Shown here one piece after another: positions 1 through 5,565 of a DNA stretch of 10,040 nucleotides. Where the stretch lies: positions 1 through 10,040 of the forward strand of contig CAQVQZ010000067.1 of assembly GCA_948902155.1 (NCBI GenBank), written 5' to 3'. The stretch comes from an uncultured Oscillibacter sp. GTDB lineage: Bacteria; Bacillota_A; Clostridia; Oscillospirales; Oscillospiraceae. The first letter of the stretch is position 1. Every line of letters starts with the position of its first letter. The notes beneath the pieces are model-generated. The model was given only the letters and a program-made list of their open reading frames with translations, did no database searches and was not told where the DNA came from. Made by a program: the position numbers and the translations under genes.

Positions 1-577
1 GGGCCTCGATGAAGAGGTCCACAAAGGCCGGGCCGCAGCCCGCCACGGCGGACCCGGCGTCCATCAGCTTTTCCGGGATGGCCGAGAAGCGGCCCGCGCC
101 GCCCATGGCCTCCAGGAAAACCCGTTCCTCGTCCTCCGTCACCCCAGGGCCGCGGGTGTAGAGGACCATGCCATCGCCGATGGAGCAGGGGGTGTTGGGC
201 ATGATGCGGAGGACGGGGTAGTCGCCCCCCGCCATGGCCTGGATGTCCGCCATGCTGAGGCCCGCCGCCATGGTGACCAGGATGAAGCGGTCCTTCCGCT
301 CCGCCAGGACAGGGGCGATCTCGCCCAGCATCTCCCCCATCATCTGGGGCTTGACGCCCAGGAAGATGTAATCCGCCCATTCCGCGATTTCCGCGTTGGA
401 TTTTACCCGGCAGGGGATTTCTGCCGCCAGGGCCTTCGCCTTTTCCGGGGAGCGGTTGGCGACGCAGATATCCGTTGAAGGCGTGTTCCTGCGGGCGGCG
501 CGGGCCAAGGCTCCGCCCATGTTCCCCACGCCGATGAAGCCCAGCTTCGCCCCGGTGAACACTCTATCCTTTGTCAT
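1..577 (-). CDS. proC: Pyrroline-5-carboxylate reductase (partial, C-terminus beyond window)
   Basis: ProC catalyses the last step of proline synthesis, the NAD(P)H-dependent reduction of 1-pyrroline-5-carboxylate to L-proline in the cytoplasm. I translated 192 codons from the reverse strand. The N-terminal Rossmann motif GFIGVGNMGGA is at residues 13-23, followed by NRSPEKA (41-47), FLGVKPQ (72-78), the conserved MPNTP block (126-130) and the AVAGCGPAFV stretch (178-186) that begins the C-terminal helical dimerisation domain. The family is usually about 270 residues, so roughly 75 are missing past the left edge. The ATG at 577-575 has a strong GGAGGG site 7 nt upstream, which overlaps the stop codon of the ywqG-like gene. 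It is the last visible gene of the proline operon, 12 nt after its neighbour, so translation is probably coupled. The assignment is secure. Confidence 0.96.
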   Translation of the reverse strand, partial: MTKDRVFTGAKLGFIGVGNMGGALARAARRNTPSTDICVANRSPEKAKALAAEIPCRVKSNAEIAEWADYIFLGVKPQMMGEMLGEIAPVLAERKDRFILVTMAAGLSMADIQAMAGGDYPVLRIMPNTPCSIGDGMVLYTRGPGVTEDEERVFLEAMGGAGRFSAIPEKLMDAGSAVAGCGPAFVDLFIEA

Positions 578-589
578 AAAAATACCCTC

Positions 590-1471
590 CTAACAGGATT
601 GCAGAATCAGCCACACCCGGTCGAAGCGCCGGGCGGCCAAATCCTCTTTTCGAATGTAGAAATAGATGCTCCCGCTGTCCCCAAAGTCCAGAGAAAAATC
701 TCCCAAAGAGACGCCGTTGTCCAGCTGGAACAGCAGCCGCCAATTTTCCAGGGAGGTTTTCGCCGCTTCCTCCAGGATATCCTCTGGAACATCTTTGAAC
801 CCATTGCCTGTGGAATAGCCCCGGCTGATCAGTTCGCATTCCTCGGTCATGCAGTTCTGAATGATATCCGGCCAGCCAAGGAGGCGGTGCCAGGGCGGAG
901 GGAGCGCCTCCCCTCCCCGCACAGAATCCCGGAGCCGGTTCAAGACCTCCCAGGGCCGCTGGCCCAGCTCATTGCGGGCCATCAAAAGGTCCGGCATCAG
1001 GGCGAACTCCTCATAGGAGGGATACTCGGCCTCACTCTGCCCCCGGATAGAAAGGGCCGGGAACCGGCAAAACCACTCCAAGTCCGCCGGAAATCCCGCC
1101 GGGCGCAAAACCGACTTATCCGGGAACCAGAACACCCTCGCACACCCCGCGTCCTCCGGGTCATAGCCCCAGCGCTGGGAAACGGTTTCATAAAAGAAGG
1201 ACAAAACCCCCTCATGGGGCAGCAGCCCATCCCGGTCCAGTGGAGCCAGGGCGGCGCAGTCGAACTGCGCCAAAAAGCTCAGGGACCGGGGTTTTACTTC
1301 ATCGTCCACATACGTGTCCGTCACGAACCAGGGCCAGTCAAACCCCTCCGGCACATCCGGCACGCCTCCAAAGCGTCCGATCTCCAACCCGTCCCCAGCG
1401 CCAATGCTCAGCCGCACAGCGTTCCGCTCCAGCCCCTTCAGCAGATCACGCAGATTCTCCGCCCCCGCCAT
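590..1471 (-). CDS. YwqG-like DUF1963 protein
   Basis: This 293-residue cytoplasmic protein resembles the YwqG/DUF1963 family, whose biochemical role is unknown. Family-like blocks seen are FGGVPDVPEGFDWPW (34-48), LSFLAQFD (64-71), GVLSFFYE (88-95) with a following WGYDPED and VFWFPD, the block RLLGWPDIIQNCM (196-208), WRLLFQLDN (244-252), and the end block DFGDSGSIYFYI (262-273) with RFDRVWLILQSC (282-293). No signal peptide or membrane segment is visible, and the length fits the family. The ATG at 1471 lies at the edge of an imperfect 7-bp repeat. The only good GGAG in the leader is about 16 nt from the start and closer GAAG units are weak, so translation may be modest or repeat-dependent. 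It sits between proA (41 nt) and proC (12 nt) in the same direction and is presumably co-transcribed. A role in proline metabolism is not established. Confidence 0.85.
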   Translation of the reverse strand: MAGAENLRDLLKGLERNAVRLSIGAGDGLEIGRFGGVPDVPEGFDWPWFVTDTYVDDEVKPRSLSFLAQFDCAALAPLDRDGLLPHEGVLSFFYETVSQRWGYDPEDAGCARVFWFPDKSVLRPAGFPADLEWFCRFPALSIRGQSEAEYPSYEEFALMPDLLMARNELGQRPWEVLNRLRDSVRGGEALPPPWHRLLGWPDIIQNCMTEECELISRGYSTGNGFKDVPEDILEEAAKTSLENWRLLFQLDNGVSLGDFSLDFGDSGSIYFYIRKEDLAARRFDRVWLILQSC

Positions 1472-1520
1472 ATCTTCTATCTTCTATCTCCTATCTCATA
1501 ACTCCTATCTGACTATCTGA
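1471..1520. repeat. Degenerate 7-bp tandem repeat at the proA/ywqG junction
   Basis: On the plus strand seven head-to-tail units can be read: TATCTTC (1471), TATCTTC (1478), TATCTCC (1485), TATCTCA (1492), TAACTCC (1499), TATCTGA (1506) and, after one extra C, TATCTGA (1514). On the coding (minus) strand the core is AGATAG followed by A or G. The array includes the TAG stop of proA (1515-1513) and abuts the ATG of the ywqG-like gene. It therefore forms the whole 41-nt leader, including the GGAG and GAAG elements that could act as ribosome binding sites. Change in unit number would move these elements in 7-nt steps without altering either protein. Confidence 0.85.
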
Positions 1521-2760
1521 CCTGTCCCTCGCCATAAATGACATACTTGCAGCTCGTCAGCTCCTCCAGCCCCATGGGCCCCCGCGCGTGCATCTTCTGG
1601 GTGGAGATGCCGATCTCCGCCCCCAGGCCGAACTCGCCGCCGTCGGTGAAGCGGGTGGAGGCGTTGACATACACCGCCGCCGCGTCCACCGCGTCCAGGA
1701 AGCGCTGGGCTTTGAAATAGTTCTTCGTGATGATGGCCTCGGAGTGGCCGGTGCCGTGGGCGTTGATGAAGGCGACGGCTTCCTCCAGGTCCTTCACCGT
1801 CCGGACCGCCAGGATATAGTCGTCGTACTCCGCGTCCCAATCGCTCTCCGCCGCCGGGACGGCCCGGTCTCCCAGAATGGCCAGGGATTTCGCGTCACAG
1901 CGCAGCTCCACTTTATGCCGGTCCAGCAGGGGCACGGCCTTTTGGAGAAATGCCTCCGCCACGTCTTCCTGGACCAGCAGGCATTCTGCGGCGTTGCACA
2001 CCGAGGGACGGGAGCACTTGGCGTTGTAGAGGATACCGGCCCCCATGTCCAAGTCCGCCTCGCTGTCGACATAGACGTGGCAGACGCCCTCGCCGGTGCG
2101 GATGACGGGGACGCTGGCCTCCTTCGCCACAGTCCGGATGAGCCCCGCGCCGCCACGGGGAATCAGCACGTCCACATAGCCGTCCAGGTGCATCAATTCG
2201 TTCGCCGTCTCGTGGCTGGTGTCCTGGACCAGGGAGATGCAGTCCTCCGGCAGTCCGGCGGAGGCCAGGGCCTCCCGCATCAGCGCCGTCACGGCCCGGT
2301 TGGAGCGGATGGCCTCCTTTCCGCCCCGGAGGATGCAGACGTTGCCGGATTTCAGGCACAGCGCCGCCGCGTCCACGGTGACGTTGGGCCGGGCCTCGAA
2401 GATGATGGCCACGACGCCCAGGGGCACCCGCCGCCGCCCGATGATGAGGCCGTTGGGCCGGGTCTCCATTTTGTCCACCTTCCCGATGGGGTCCGGCAGG
2501 GCCATGACCTGCCGCACGCCGTCCACGATGCCCGCCACCCGCTCCGGGGTCAGGGTCAGGCGGTCCAGCATGGCGGGGCGCATCCCGGCGGCTTTGGCCG
2601 CAGCCGCGTCTTCGGCGTTGGCGGCGAGCCATTCGTCCTGACGCTGGGTCAGGACGCGGGCGATGGCCTCCAGGGCGGCGTTCTTTTTCGCCGTTCCGGC
2701 GGTGGAAAGGGCATAGGAGGCGGCTTTGGCCGCCTGTCCCTGGCTCTGTAATGCTGTCAT
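1513..2760 (-). CDS. proA: Glutamate-5-semialdehyde dehydrogenase (gamma-glutamyl phosphate reductase)
   Basis: ProA reduces L-glutamyl-5-phosphate with NADPH to glutamate-5-semialdehyde, the second step of proline synthesis, acting on the labile product of ProB. The 415-residue length is normal for the family. Visible blocks are the cofactor region VPLGVVAIIFEARPNVT (112-128), LKSGNVCILRGGKEA (136-150), the catalytic cysteine in RPSVCNAAE (Cys255), and the highly conserved C-terminal signature FGLGAEIGISTQKMHARG (377-394) followed by PMGLEELT. The ATG at 2760 is preceded by AAGGAGG with 7-nt spacing. It overlaps the TGA of the upstream acetyltransferase as ATGA, indicating translational coupling. 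The stop TAG lies inside the 7-bp repeat. Nothing is truncated. The long open frame on the opposite strand here is a GC-driven shadow. Confidence 0.98.
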   Translation of the reverse strand: MTALQSQGQAAKAASYALSTAGTAKKNAALEAIARVLTQRQDEWLAANAEDAAAAKAAGMRPAMLDRLTLTPERVAGIVDGVRQVMALPDPIGKVDKMETRPNGLIIGRRRVPLGVVAIIFEARPNVTVDAAALCLKSGNVCILRGGKEAIRSNRAVTALMREALASAGLPEDCISLVQDTSHETANELMHLDGYVDVLIPRGGAGLIRTVAKEASVPVIRTGEGVCHVYVDSEADLDMGAGILYNAKCSRPSVCNAAECLLVQEDVAEAFLQKAVPLLDRHKVELRCDAKSLAILGDRAVPAAESDWDAEYDDYILAVRTVKDLEEAVAFINAHGTGHSEAIITKNYFKAQRFLDAVDAAAVYVNASTRFTDGGEFGLGAEIGISTQKMHARGPMGLEELTSCKYVIYGEGQVR

Positions 2761-3371
2761 GGCGATACCTCCTTATCAGCTCCCGCCGGGCGGTTTTCCC
2801 GCACCGCCCGGCAAGGATTTCCACAGGCGATCGTATTGCTGGGGACGTCCTTCGTCACCACGCTTCCCGCCCCGATGACCACGTTGTCCCCAATGGTCAC
2901 CCCAGGCAGGATGACGGCTCCGCCGCCAATCCACACGTTGTCTCCGATAGTCACCGGGGCCGTTATGGTCTTGCAGAAGGAAAACGAGCCGTCCTCCTTC
3001 GGCGGGCCGAAGCGGTCAACCGGATGGGCGGGGTGGAACGCGGTGTAAATCTGCACGCCGGGGGCGATCAGGGCGTTGTTTCCCACGGTGATCCGCCCGT
3101 CGTCCAGAAAGACGCAGTTCAGGTTTACCTCGCAGTTGTCCCCGAAAAAAATATTGCAGCCGTAATCCACGTAGAAGGGCGGCGTAATCCACAGGTTCTT
3201 TCCCCGGCCTCCCAGCAGGGCGGAGAGAATCCGGTCCTTTCCCGCCAGGTCCTGGGAATCCAGCCGGTTGTAATCCCGGACCAGGTCCTTGGCCTTGTGC
3301 CACTGGGCCAGCAGCTCCGGGTCCCCGCAGTCGTAAAGGAGGCCCGCCAGCATTTTTTCCTTTTCCGTCAC
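2757..3371 (-). CDS. Sugar O-acetyltransferase of the maltose/galactoside (Maa/LacA) type
   Basis: This is a predicted acetyl-CoA-dependent O-acetyltransferase of the left-handed beta-helix hexapeptide class, 204 residues, the usual size of Maa/LacA proteins. The N-terminal Mac-type helical region (MTEKEKMLAGLLYD and on, 1-55) is followed by hexapeptide turns from about residue 70. The probable catalytic histidine is His113 in YTAFHPAHP, and the C-terminal block TIGDNVWIGGGAVILPGVTI (141-160) with IGAGSVVTKDVP is the family signature. The start is GTG at 3371, overlapping the TGA of proB as GTGA. The SD is weak (AAAGG, about 10 nt away), so translation probably relies on coupling to proB. The 3' end overlaps proA as ATGA. 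The substrate is unknown. Maltose, galactoside and nodulation-type acyl acceptors are known for relatives, and none explains its place between proB and proA. Confidence 0.93.
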   Translation of the reverse strand: MTEKEKMLAGLLYDCGDPELLAQWHKAKDLVRDYNRLDSQDLAGKDRILSALLGGRGKNLWITPPFYVDYGCNIFFGDNCEVNLNCVFLDDGRITVGNNALIAPGVQIYTAFHPAHPVDRFGPPKEDGSFSFCKTITAPVTIGDNVWIGGGAVILPGVTIGDNVVIGAGSVVTKDVPSNTIACGNPCRAVRENRPAGADKEVSP

Positions 3372-4183
3372 GGCGCGCCGGCCTTTCCCGCGGCGATGAA
3401 CCGGGTCCCCACGTCCCGGCCCCCGGCGATGTCGTAGAGGTTTTCGGGATGAGCGCCGTTGGTGATGACCATGTCGCAGCCCGCGTCCATGGCGATCTTC
3501 GCGGCGGAGAGCTTGGTGGCCATGCCGCCGGTGCCCCGCCAGGTGCCCGCGCCCCCGGCCATTTCCAGAATCTCCGGCGTCAGCTCCGCTACCCGGTGGA
3601 GGAGTTTGGCGTCCGGGTTCCGCTTGGGGTCCGCCTCATAGAGGCCGTCGATGTCGCTGAGGAGCACCAGCAGGTCCGCCCCGCAGAGCTCCGCCACGAT
3701 GGCGGAGAGGGTGTCGTTGTCCCCCAGGACCTTGTGGTGCCCCGTCTCGATCTCGGCGGAACTGACGGAGTCGTTTTCGTTCACCACCGGGATGATCCCC
3801 AGCTCCAGAAGGCTGGTAAAGGTGTTTTTCAAATGCTCCGCCCGGACCGGGTCCTCCACGTCCTCCCCGGTGAGGAGAATCTGGGCCACGGTGCAGTTGT
3901 ACTCGGAGAACAGCTTGTCGTAAATGTGCATCATCCGGCACTGGCCCACGGCGGCGGCGGCCTGCTTCATCCGCAGGGCCCGGGGCCGCTCGTCCAGGCC
4001 CATCCGGGCCGTGCCCACGGCGATGGCCCCGGAGGTCACCAGAATGACCTCGTTCCCCGCGCCGCTGAGGTCCGCCAGCACCCGGACCAGGCGCTCCATG
4101 CTCCGCAGATTTACGCTGCCGGAGCTGTGGGTCAGGGTGGAGGTGCCCACCTTGACCACGATACGTTGTTTCTGTTTCTCCAC
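3368..4183 (-). CDS. proB: Glutamate 5-kinase, short form without PUA domain
   Basis: ProB phosphorylates L-glutamate with ATP to glutamyl-5-phosphate, the committed and usually proline-inhibited step of proline synthesis. The amino acid kinase fold is complete: RIVVKVGTSTLT near the N-terminus, VTSGAIAVGTARMG, VVNENDSV, LGDNDTLSAIVAELCGADLL, LLSDIDGLYEADP, and the GTGGMATKLSAAKIA block near the C-terminus. I prefer the GTG at 4183 (271 aa) over the ATG at 4207 (279 aa). The GTG has GGGAGG (4194-4189) 5 nt upstream, whereas the ATG has only a weak site and would lie about 5-7 nt from the predicted transcription start. The protein ends after the kinase domain, so the C-terminal PUA domain of the about 367-residue E. 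coli type is absent. Short forms of this kind are known in Firmicutes. Its stop overlaps the next gene as GTGA. Confidence 0.96.
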   Translation of the reverse strand: MEKQKQRIVVKVGTSTLTHSSGSVNLRSMERLVRVLADLSGAGNEVILVTSGAIAVGTARMGLDERPRALRMKQAAAAVGQCRMMHIYDKLFSEYNCTVAQILLTGEDVEDPVRAEHLKNTFTSLLELGIIPVVNENDSVSSAEIETGHHKVLGDNDTLSAIVAELCGADLLVLLSDIDGLYEADPKRNPDAKLLHRVAELTPEILEMAGGAGTWRGTGGMATKLSAAKIAMDAGCDMVITNGAHPENLYDIAGGRDVGTRFIAAGKAGAP

Positions 4184-4188
4184 AATGT

Positions 4189-4225
4189 CCTCCCGCCCCA
4201 CGGGCATGATTTGCCCTATAGTATA
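4189..4225 (-). promoter_or_regulatory. proB operon promoter (extended -10) and start-deciding RBS
   Basis: Reading the minus strand, TATACT (4225-4220) is preceded by TGC, giving an extended -10 element. The -35 region at 17-bp spacing (around 4248-4243, TTTCCT) is a poor match, which extended -10 promoters tolerate. The -10 lies in a perfect small palindrome CTATA-G-TATAG (4216-4226). Transcription should start near 4214-4212, leaving a leader of about 30 nt before the GTG at 4183 with its GGGAGG site at 4194-4189. This supports the shorter ProB start. This promoter would serve all five genes of the proline operon. It is predicted from motif only. Confidence 0.6.
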
Positions 4226-4356
4226 GCACGGCGGGGCGGAAAAGGAAAGTCCGGAAATGGGGAAAGAGAGCGGCGGGGGTTTGATAATCGCGGGGGCATT
4301 GGCATCGGCGGGCGGTTCGTTTTCAAGCGTCCTGTTGATGGAAAGCCATATGTGGT

Positions 4357-4376
4357 GACAATCATCTTATATTGTC
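4357..4376. promoter_or_regulatory. Short dyad with a -10-like element upstream of tepA
   Basis: Perfect 6-bp inverted arms GACAAT (4357-4362) and ATTGTC (4371-4376) flank an 8-nt spacer. A -10-like TATATT (4368-4373, 5 of 6 to consensus) overlaps the right arm on the plus strand, about 75 nt before the tepA ATG. I find no convincing -35 at 16-18 bp spacing (TTGATG at 4335 is 27 bp away). It may be the tepA promoter with an operator, or chance. The rest of the 4226-4447 divergent region shows no other clear element. Confidence 0.3.
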
Positions 4377-4447
4377 GTAAGGTTTCGGGCCGGATATGTG
4401 TAATTTCCGGAAAACTGCGGAAGCTATGGGAGAAAGCGAGGGATTTT

Positions 4448-5158
4448 ATGACCAAAAACACCGAACCGGAGAAAGACACCGGAAACGAAACCGCCCAGTC
4501 CATCCTGGATTTCGGCTCCGCCATGACGGCCACGCCTCACGGGAACATCTACTGCCTTACCATCATCGGCCAGATCGAGGGCCACATGACCGCCGCCTCC
4601 GGCACCAAGACCACCAAGTACGAGCACGTCCTGCCCCTGCTGGCGAAGCTGGAGGAGTCCGACGAGGTGGCCGGGGTCCTGTTCCTGCTGAACACTGTGG
4701 GCGGGGACGTGGAGGCAGGGCTGGCCATCGCGGAGCTGATCGCGGGAATGACCAAGCCCACAGTCTCCATCGTCCTGGGAGGAAGCCACTCCATCGGCGT
4801 GCCCCTGGCCGTGGCGGCGCGGCGGAGCTTTGCCGTGCCCTCCGCCGCCATGACCATCCACCCGGTGCGCATGAGCGGCACCGTCATCGCCGCCCCCCAG
4901 ACCTACAGCTACTTCCAGCGGCTTCAGGACCGAATTGTGGCCTTTGTCGCTGGGCACAGCCGCATCGGCGCCGGGGACTTCCAGGACCTGATGCTGAAAA
5001 AGGACGACATGGCCGCGGACGTGGGCAGCGTGATCTACGGCGAGGAAGCCGTCCGGCTGGGGCTGATCGACGAAGTGGGCGGGCTGTCCGATGGGCTGGC
5101 CTACCTTTACAGTGAGATCGAGGCCGGGAAGAAAAAGAGGAAGCGTAAGAGCAGTTAA
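4448..5158 (+). CDS. tepA: TepA/YmfB-like ClpP-fold serine protease
   Basis: This is a 236-residue ClpP/crotonase-fold peptidase of the TepA type (B. subtilis translocation-enhancing protein, also YmfB). It is cytoplasmic and reported in Bacillus to affect protein export and degradation. Key blocks are LLNTVGGDVEAGLAIAE (80-96), the oxyanion and nucleophile region VLGGSHSIGVPLAVAA (109-124, Ser115 the likely nucleophile) and MTIHPVR (135-141, His138 the likely base). C-terminal GLIDEVGGL is typical of ClpP-like proteins, and the very end is a basic tail KKKRKRKSS (228-236). Unlike housekeeping ClpP there is no clpX neighbour. The ATG at 4448 is preceded by GAGGG at 5-nt spacing. The same frame stays open far upstream only because it runs antisense to proB. 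The gene stands alone, divergent from the proline operon, with its own terminator about 220 nt downstream. Confidence 0.9.
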   Translation: MTKNTEPEKDTGNETAQSILDFGSAMTATPHGNIYCLTIIGQIEGHMTAASGTKTTKYEHVLPLLAKLEESDEVAGVLFLLNTVGGDVEAGLAIAELIAGMTKPTVSIVLGGSHSIGVPLAVAARRSFAVPSAAMTIHPVRMSGTVIAAPQTYSYFQRLQDRIVAFVAGHSRIGAGDFQDLMLKKDDMAADVGSVIYGEEAVRLGLIDEVGGLSDGLAYLYSEIEAGKKKRKRKSS

Positions 5159-5209
5159 TTACGGCGTTTTAGGCTGTCTGCAAGAGGCAGAAGAGGAGTT
5201 GAAGCAGCC

Positions 5210-5235
5210 GTCAGCGAGGGCTGACTGAAGGTTTC
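5210..5235 (-). repeat. REP-like repeat, left inverted copy
   Basis: The sequence from 5210, read on the plus strand, is GTCAGCGAGGGCTGAC followed by TGAAGGTTTC. Its reverse complement aligns with 5353-5377, differing at three substitutions or so and a single-base gap in the centre. Each copy contains a small internal stem (GTCAGC/GCTGAC here). The two copies face each other across about 117 bp with no coding sequence. Similar CTCAGTCAGC-type intergenic units are, from memory, frequent in clostridial genomes of this group. That recollection is not checked here. Confidence 0.7.
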
Positions 5236-5274
5236 CTTCTCCATTTCCGTTCTCCTAAAGCCTCGCCGTTGTAG

Positions 5275-5293
5275 GGGCGGCTATCAGCCGCCC
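5275..5293. repeat. GC-rich perfect hairpin inside the repeat cluster
   Basis: GGGCGGCT (5275-5282) and AGCCGCCC (5286-5293) form an 8-bp perfect stem with a 3-nt ATC loop, preceded by GTAG. No T-tract follows on the plus strand, so it is not a standard terminator. It lies between the two inverted repeat copies and resembles the GTAGGGGCGG-type palindromes I recall from Oscillospiraceae intergenic regions. That family membership is an inference from memory. Confidence 0.65.
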
Positions 5294-5352
5294 GCGCTTT
5301 CGCAAATGCCGGGGTCATATCCGATAATCCGACGGCCTGGAAGGCGTCGATA

Positions 5353-5377
5353 GAAACCCTCAGTCAGCTTCGCTGGC
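5353..5377 (+). repeat. REP-like repeat, right inverted copy
   Basis: The unit starts GAAACCCTCAGTCAGC at 5353 and continues TTCGCTGGC to 5377. It is the inverted partner of 5210-5235. It directly abuts the terminator stem at 5378, so the repeat and terminator may form one mobile or conserved unit, with the terminator being part of the element rather than specific to tepA. Confidence 0.7.
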
Positions 5378-5403
5378 AGCCCCCTTTTCAAGGGGGCTTT
5401 TTT
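5378..5403 (+). terminator. Rho-independent terminator downstream of tepA
   Basis: A perfect 9-bp stem AGCCCCCTT (5378-5386) pairs with AAGGGGGCT (5390-5398) around a 3-nt TTC loop, and six T residues run from 5398 to 5403. It is oriented to end plus-strand transcripts from tepA, about 220 nt after its stop codon, and insulates the marR promoter downstream. Confidence 0.88.
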
Positions 5404-5493
5404 CTGCGGCGAACGGCATTGCAGGAAAGCTTCCGGGCCTCTTTCTACAGATTACCCAATGAGCGGCCCTCGTATTTTTGTGAAGATTGCCCC

Positions 5494-5522
5494 TTGCTTT
5501 TGGTATGAAATCGGACCATAAT
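5494..5522 (+). promoter_or_regulatory. Predicted marR-MATE promoter
   Basis: A -35-like TTGCTT (5494-5499) is followed after exactly 17 bp by CATAAT (5517-5522), a 5-of-6 match to the -10 consensus. Transcription would begin near 5529, about 37 nt before the marR ATG. The spacer contains the left arm of the 14-bp dyad (5503-5516), so protein bound there would block RNA polymerase. Motif-based prediction. Confidence 0.55.
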
Positions 5523-5547
5523 AACCCTTGCAAGTCTGATTTCATAC
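5503..5547. promoter_or_regulatory. 14-bp inverted repeat, candidate MarR operator
   Basis: GTATGAAATCGGAC (5503-5516) and GTCTGATTTCATAC (5534-5547) are complementary at 13 of 14 positions, separated by 17 nt. The left arm fills the promoter spacer and the right arm lies just past the predicted start of transcription. Since the next gene is a MarR-family regulator, the simplest reading is an autoregulatory operator for marR and the efflux gene. A 17-nt centre is long for one MarR dimer site, so two dimers or one site per arm are possible. Confidence 0.6.
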
Positions 5548-5565
5548 TATAGGGGTGCTGCACCG

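Larger units (their letters stand above)
5159..5565. other. 407-bp intergenic region: REP-like repeats, terminator, marR promoter
   Basis: No convincing gene is seen here. From left to right it holds a small 5-bp hairpin (5177-5191), the left inverted repeat copy (5210-5235), a GC hairpin (5275-5293), the right inverted copy (5353-5377), a T-tailed terminator (5378-5403), an unremarkable stretch (5404-5493), and the marR promoter with its dyad (5494-5547). A 73-codon open frame on the minus strand (5581-5360) starts inside marR and crosses the terminator and repeat, so I do not treat it as a gene. The part from about 5450 on is less GC-rich than the surrounding coding sequence, as expected for a promoter. 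Confidence 0.75.

Noticed and set aside
599..1501. 300-codon open frame antisense to the ywqG-like gene
   Set aside because: Pro/Gln/Arg-rich shadow. The opposite frame has a coherent DUF1963 protein with family-like blocks.
1471..1520. CRISPR-like array
   Set aside because: Units are 7 bp, contiguous and degenerate with no spacers, so this is a microsatellite-like tract.
1588..2751. 387-codon open frame antisense to proA
   Set aside because: Low-complexity Gly/Val/His/Gln-rich translation, no SD, and a fully conserved ProA on the other strand.
3449..4447. Long open frame continuing upstream of tepA on the plus strand, antisense to proB
   Set aside because: It is opened by high GC content opposite proB. 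The TepA similarity and a good SD begin only at 4448, and the upstream part is rich in Gly, Arg, His and Val with no recognisable family.
4396..5115. Alternative plus-strand frame overlapping tepA
   Set aside because: Arg/His/Gly-rich shadow one frame off tepA, with no ribosome binding site at its start.
5275..5293. Second rho-independent terminator for tepA
   Set aside because: The stem is strong but no T-tract follows on either strand, and a complete terminator lies about 85 bp downstream.
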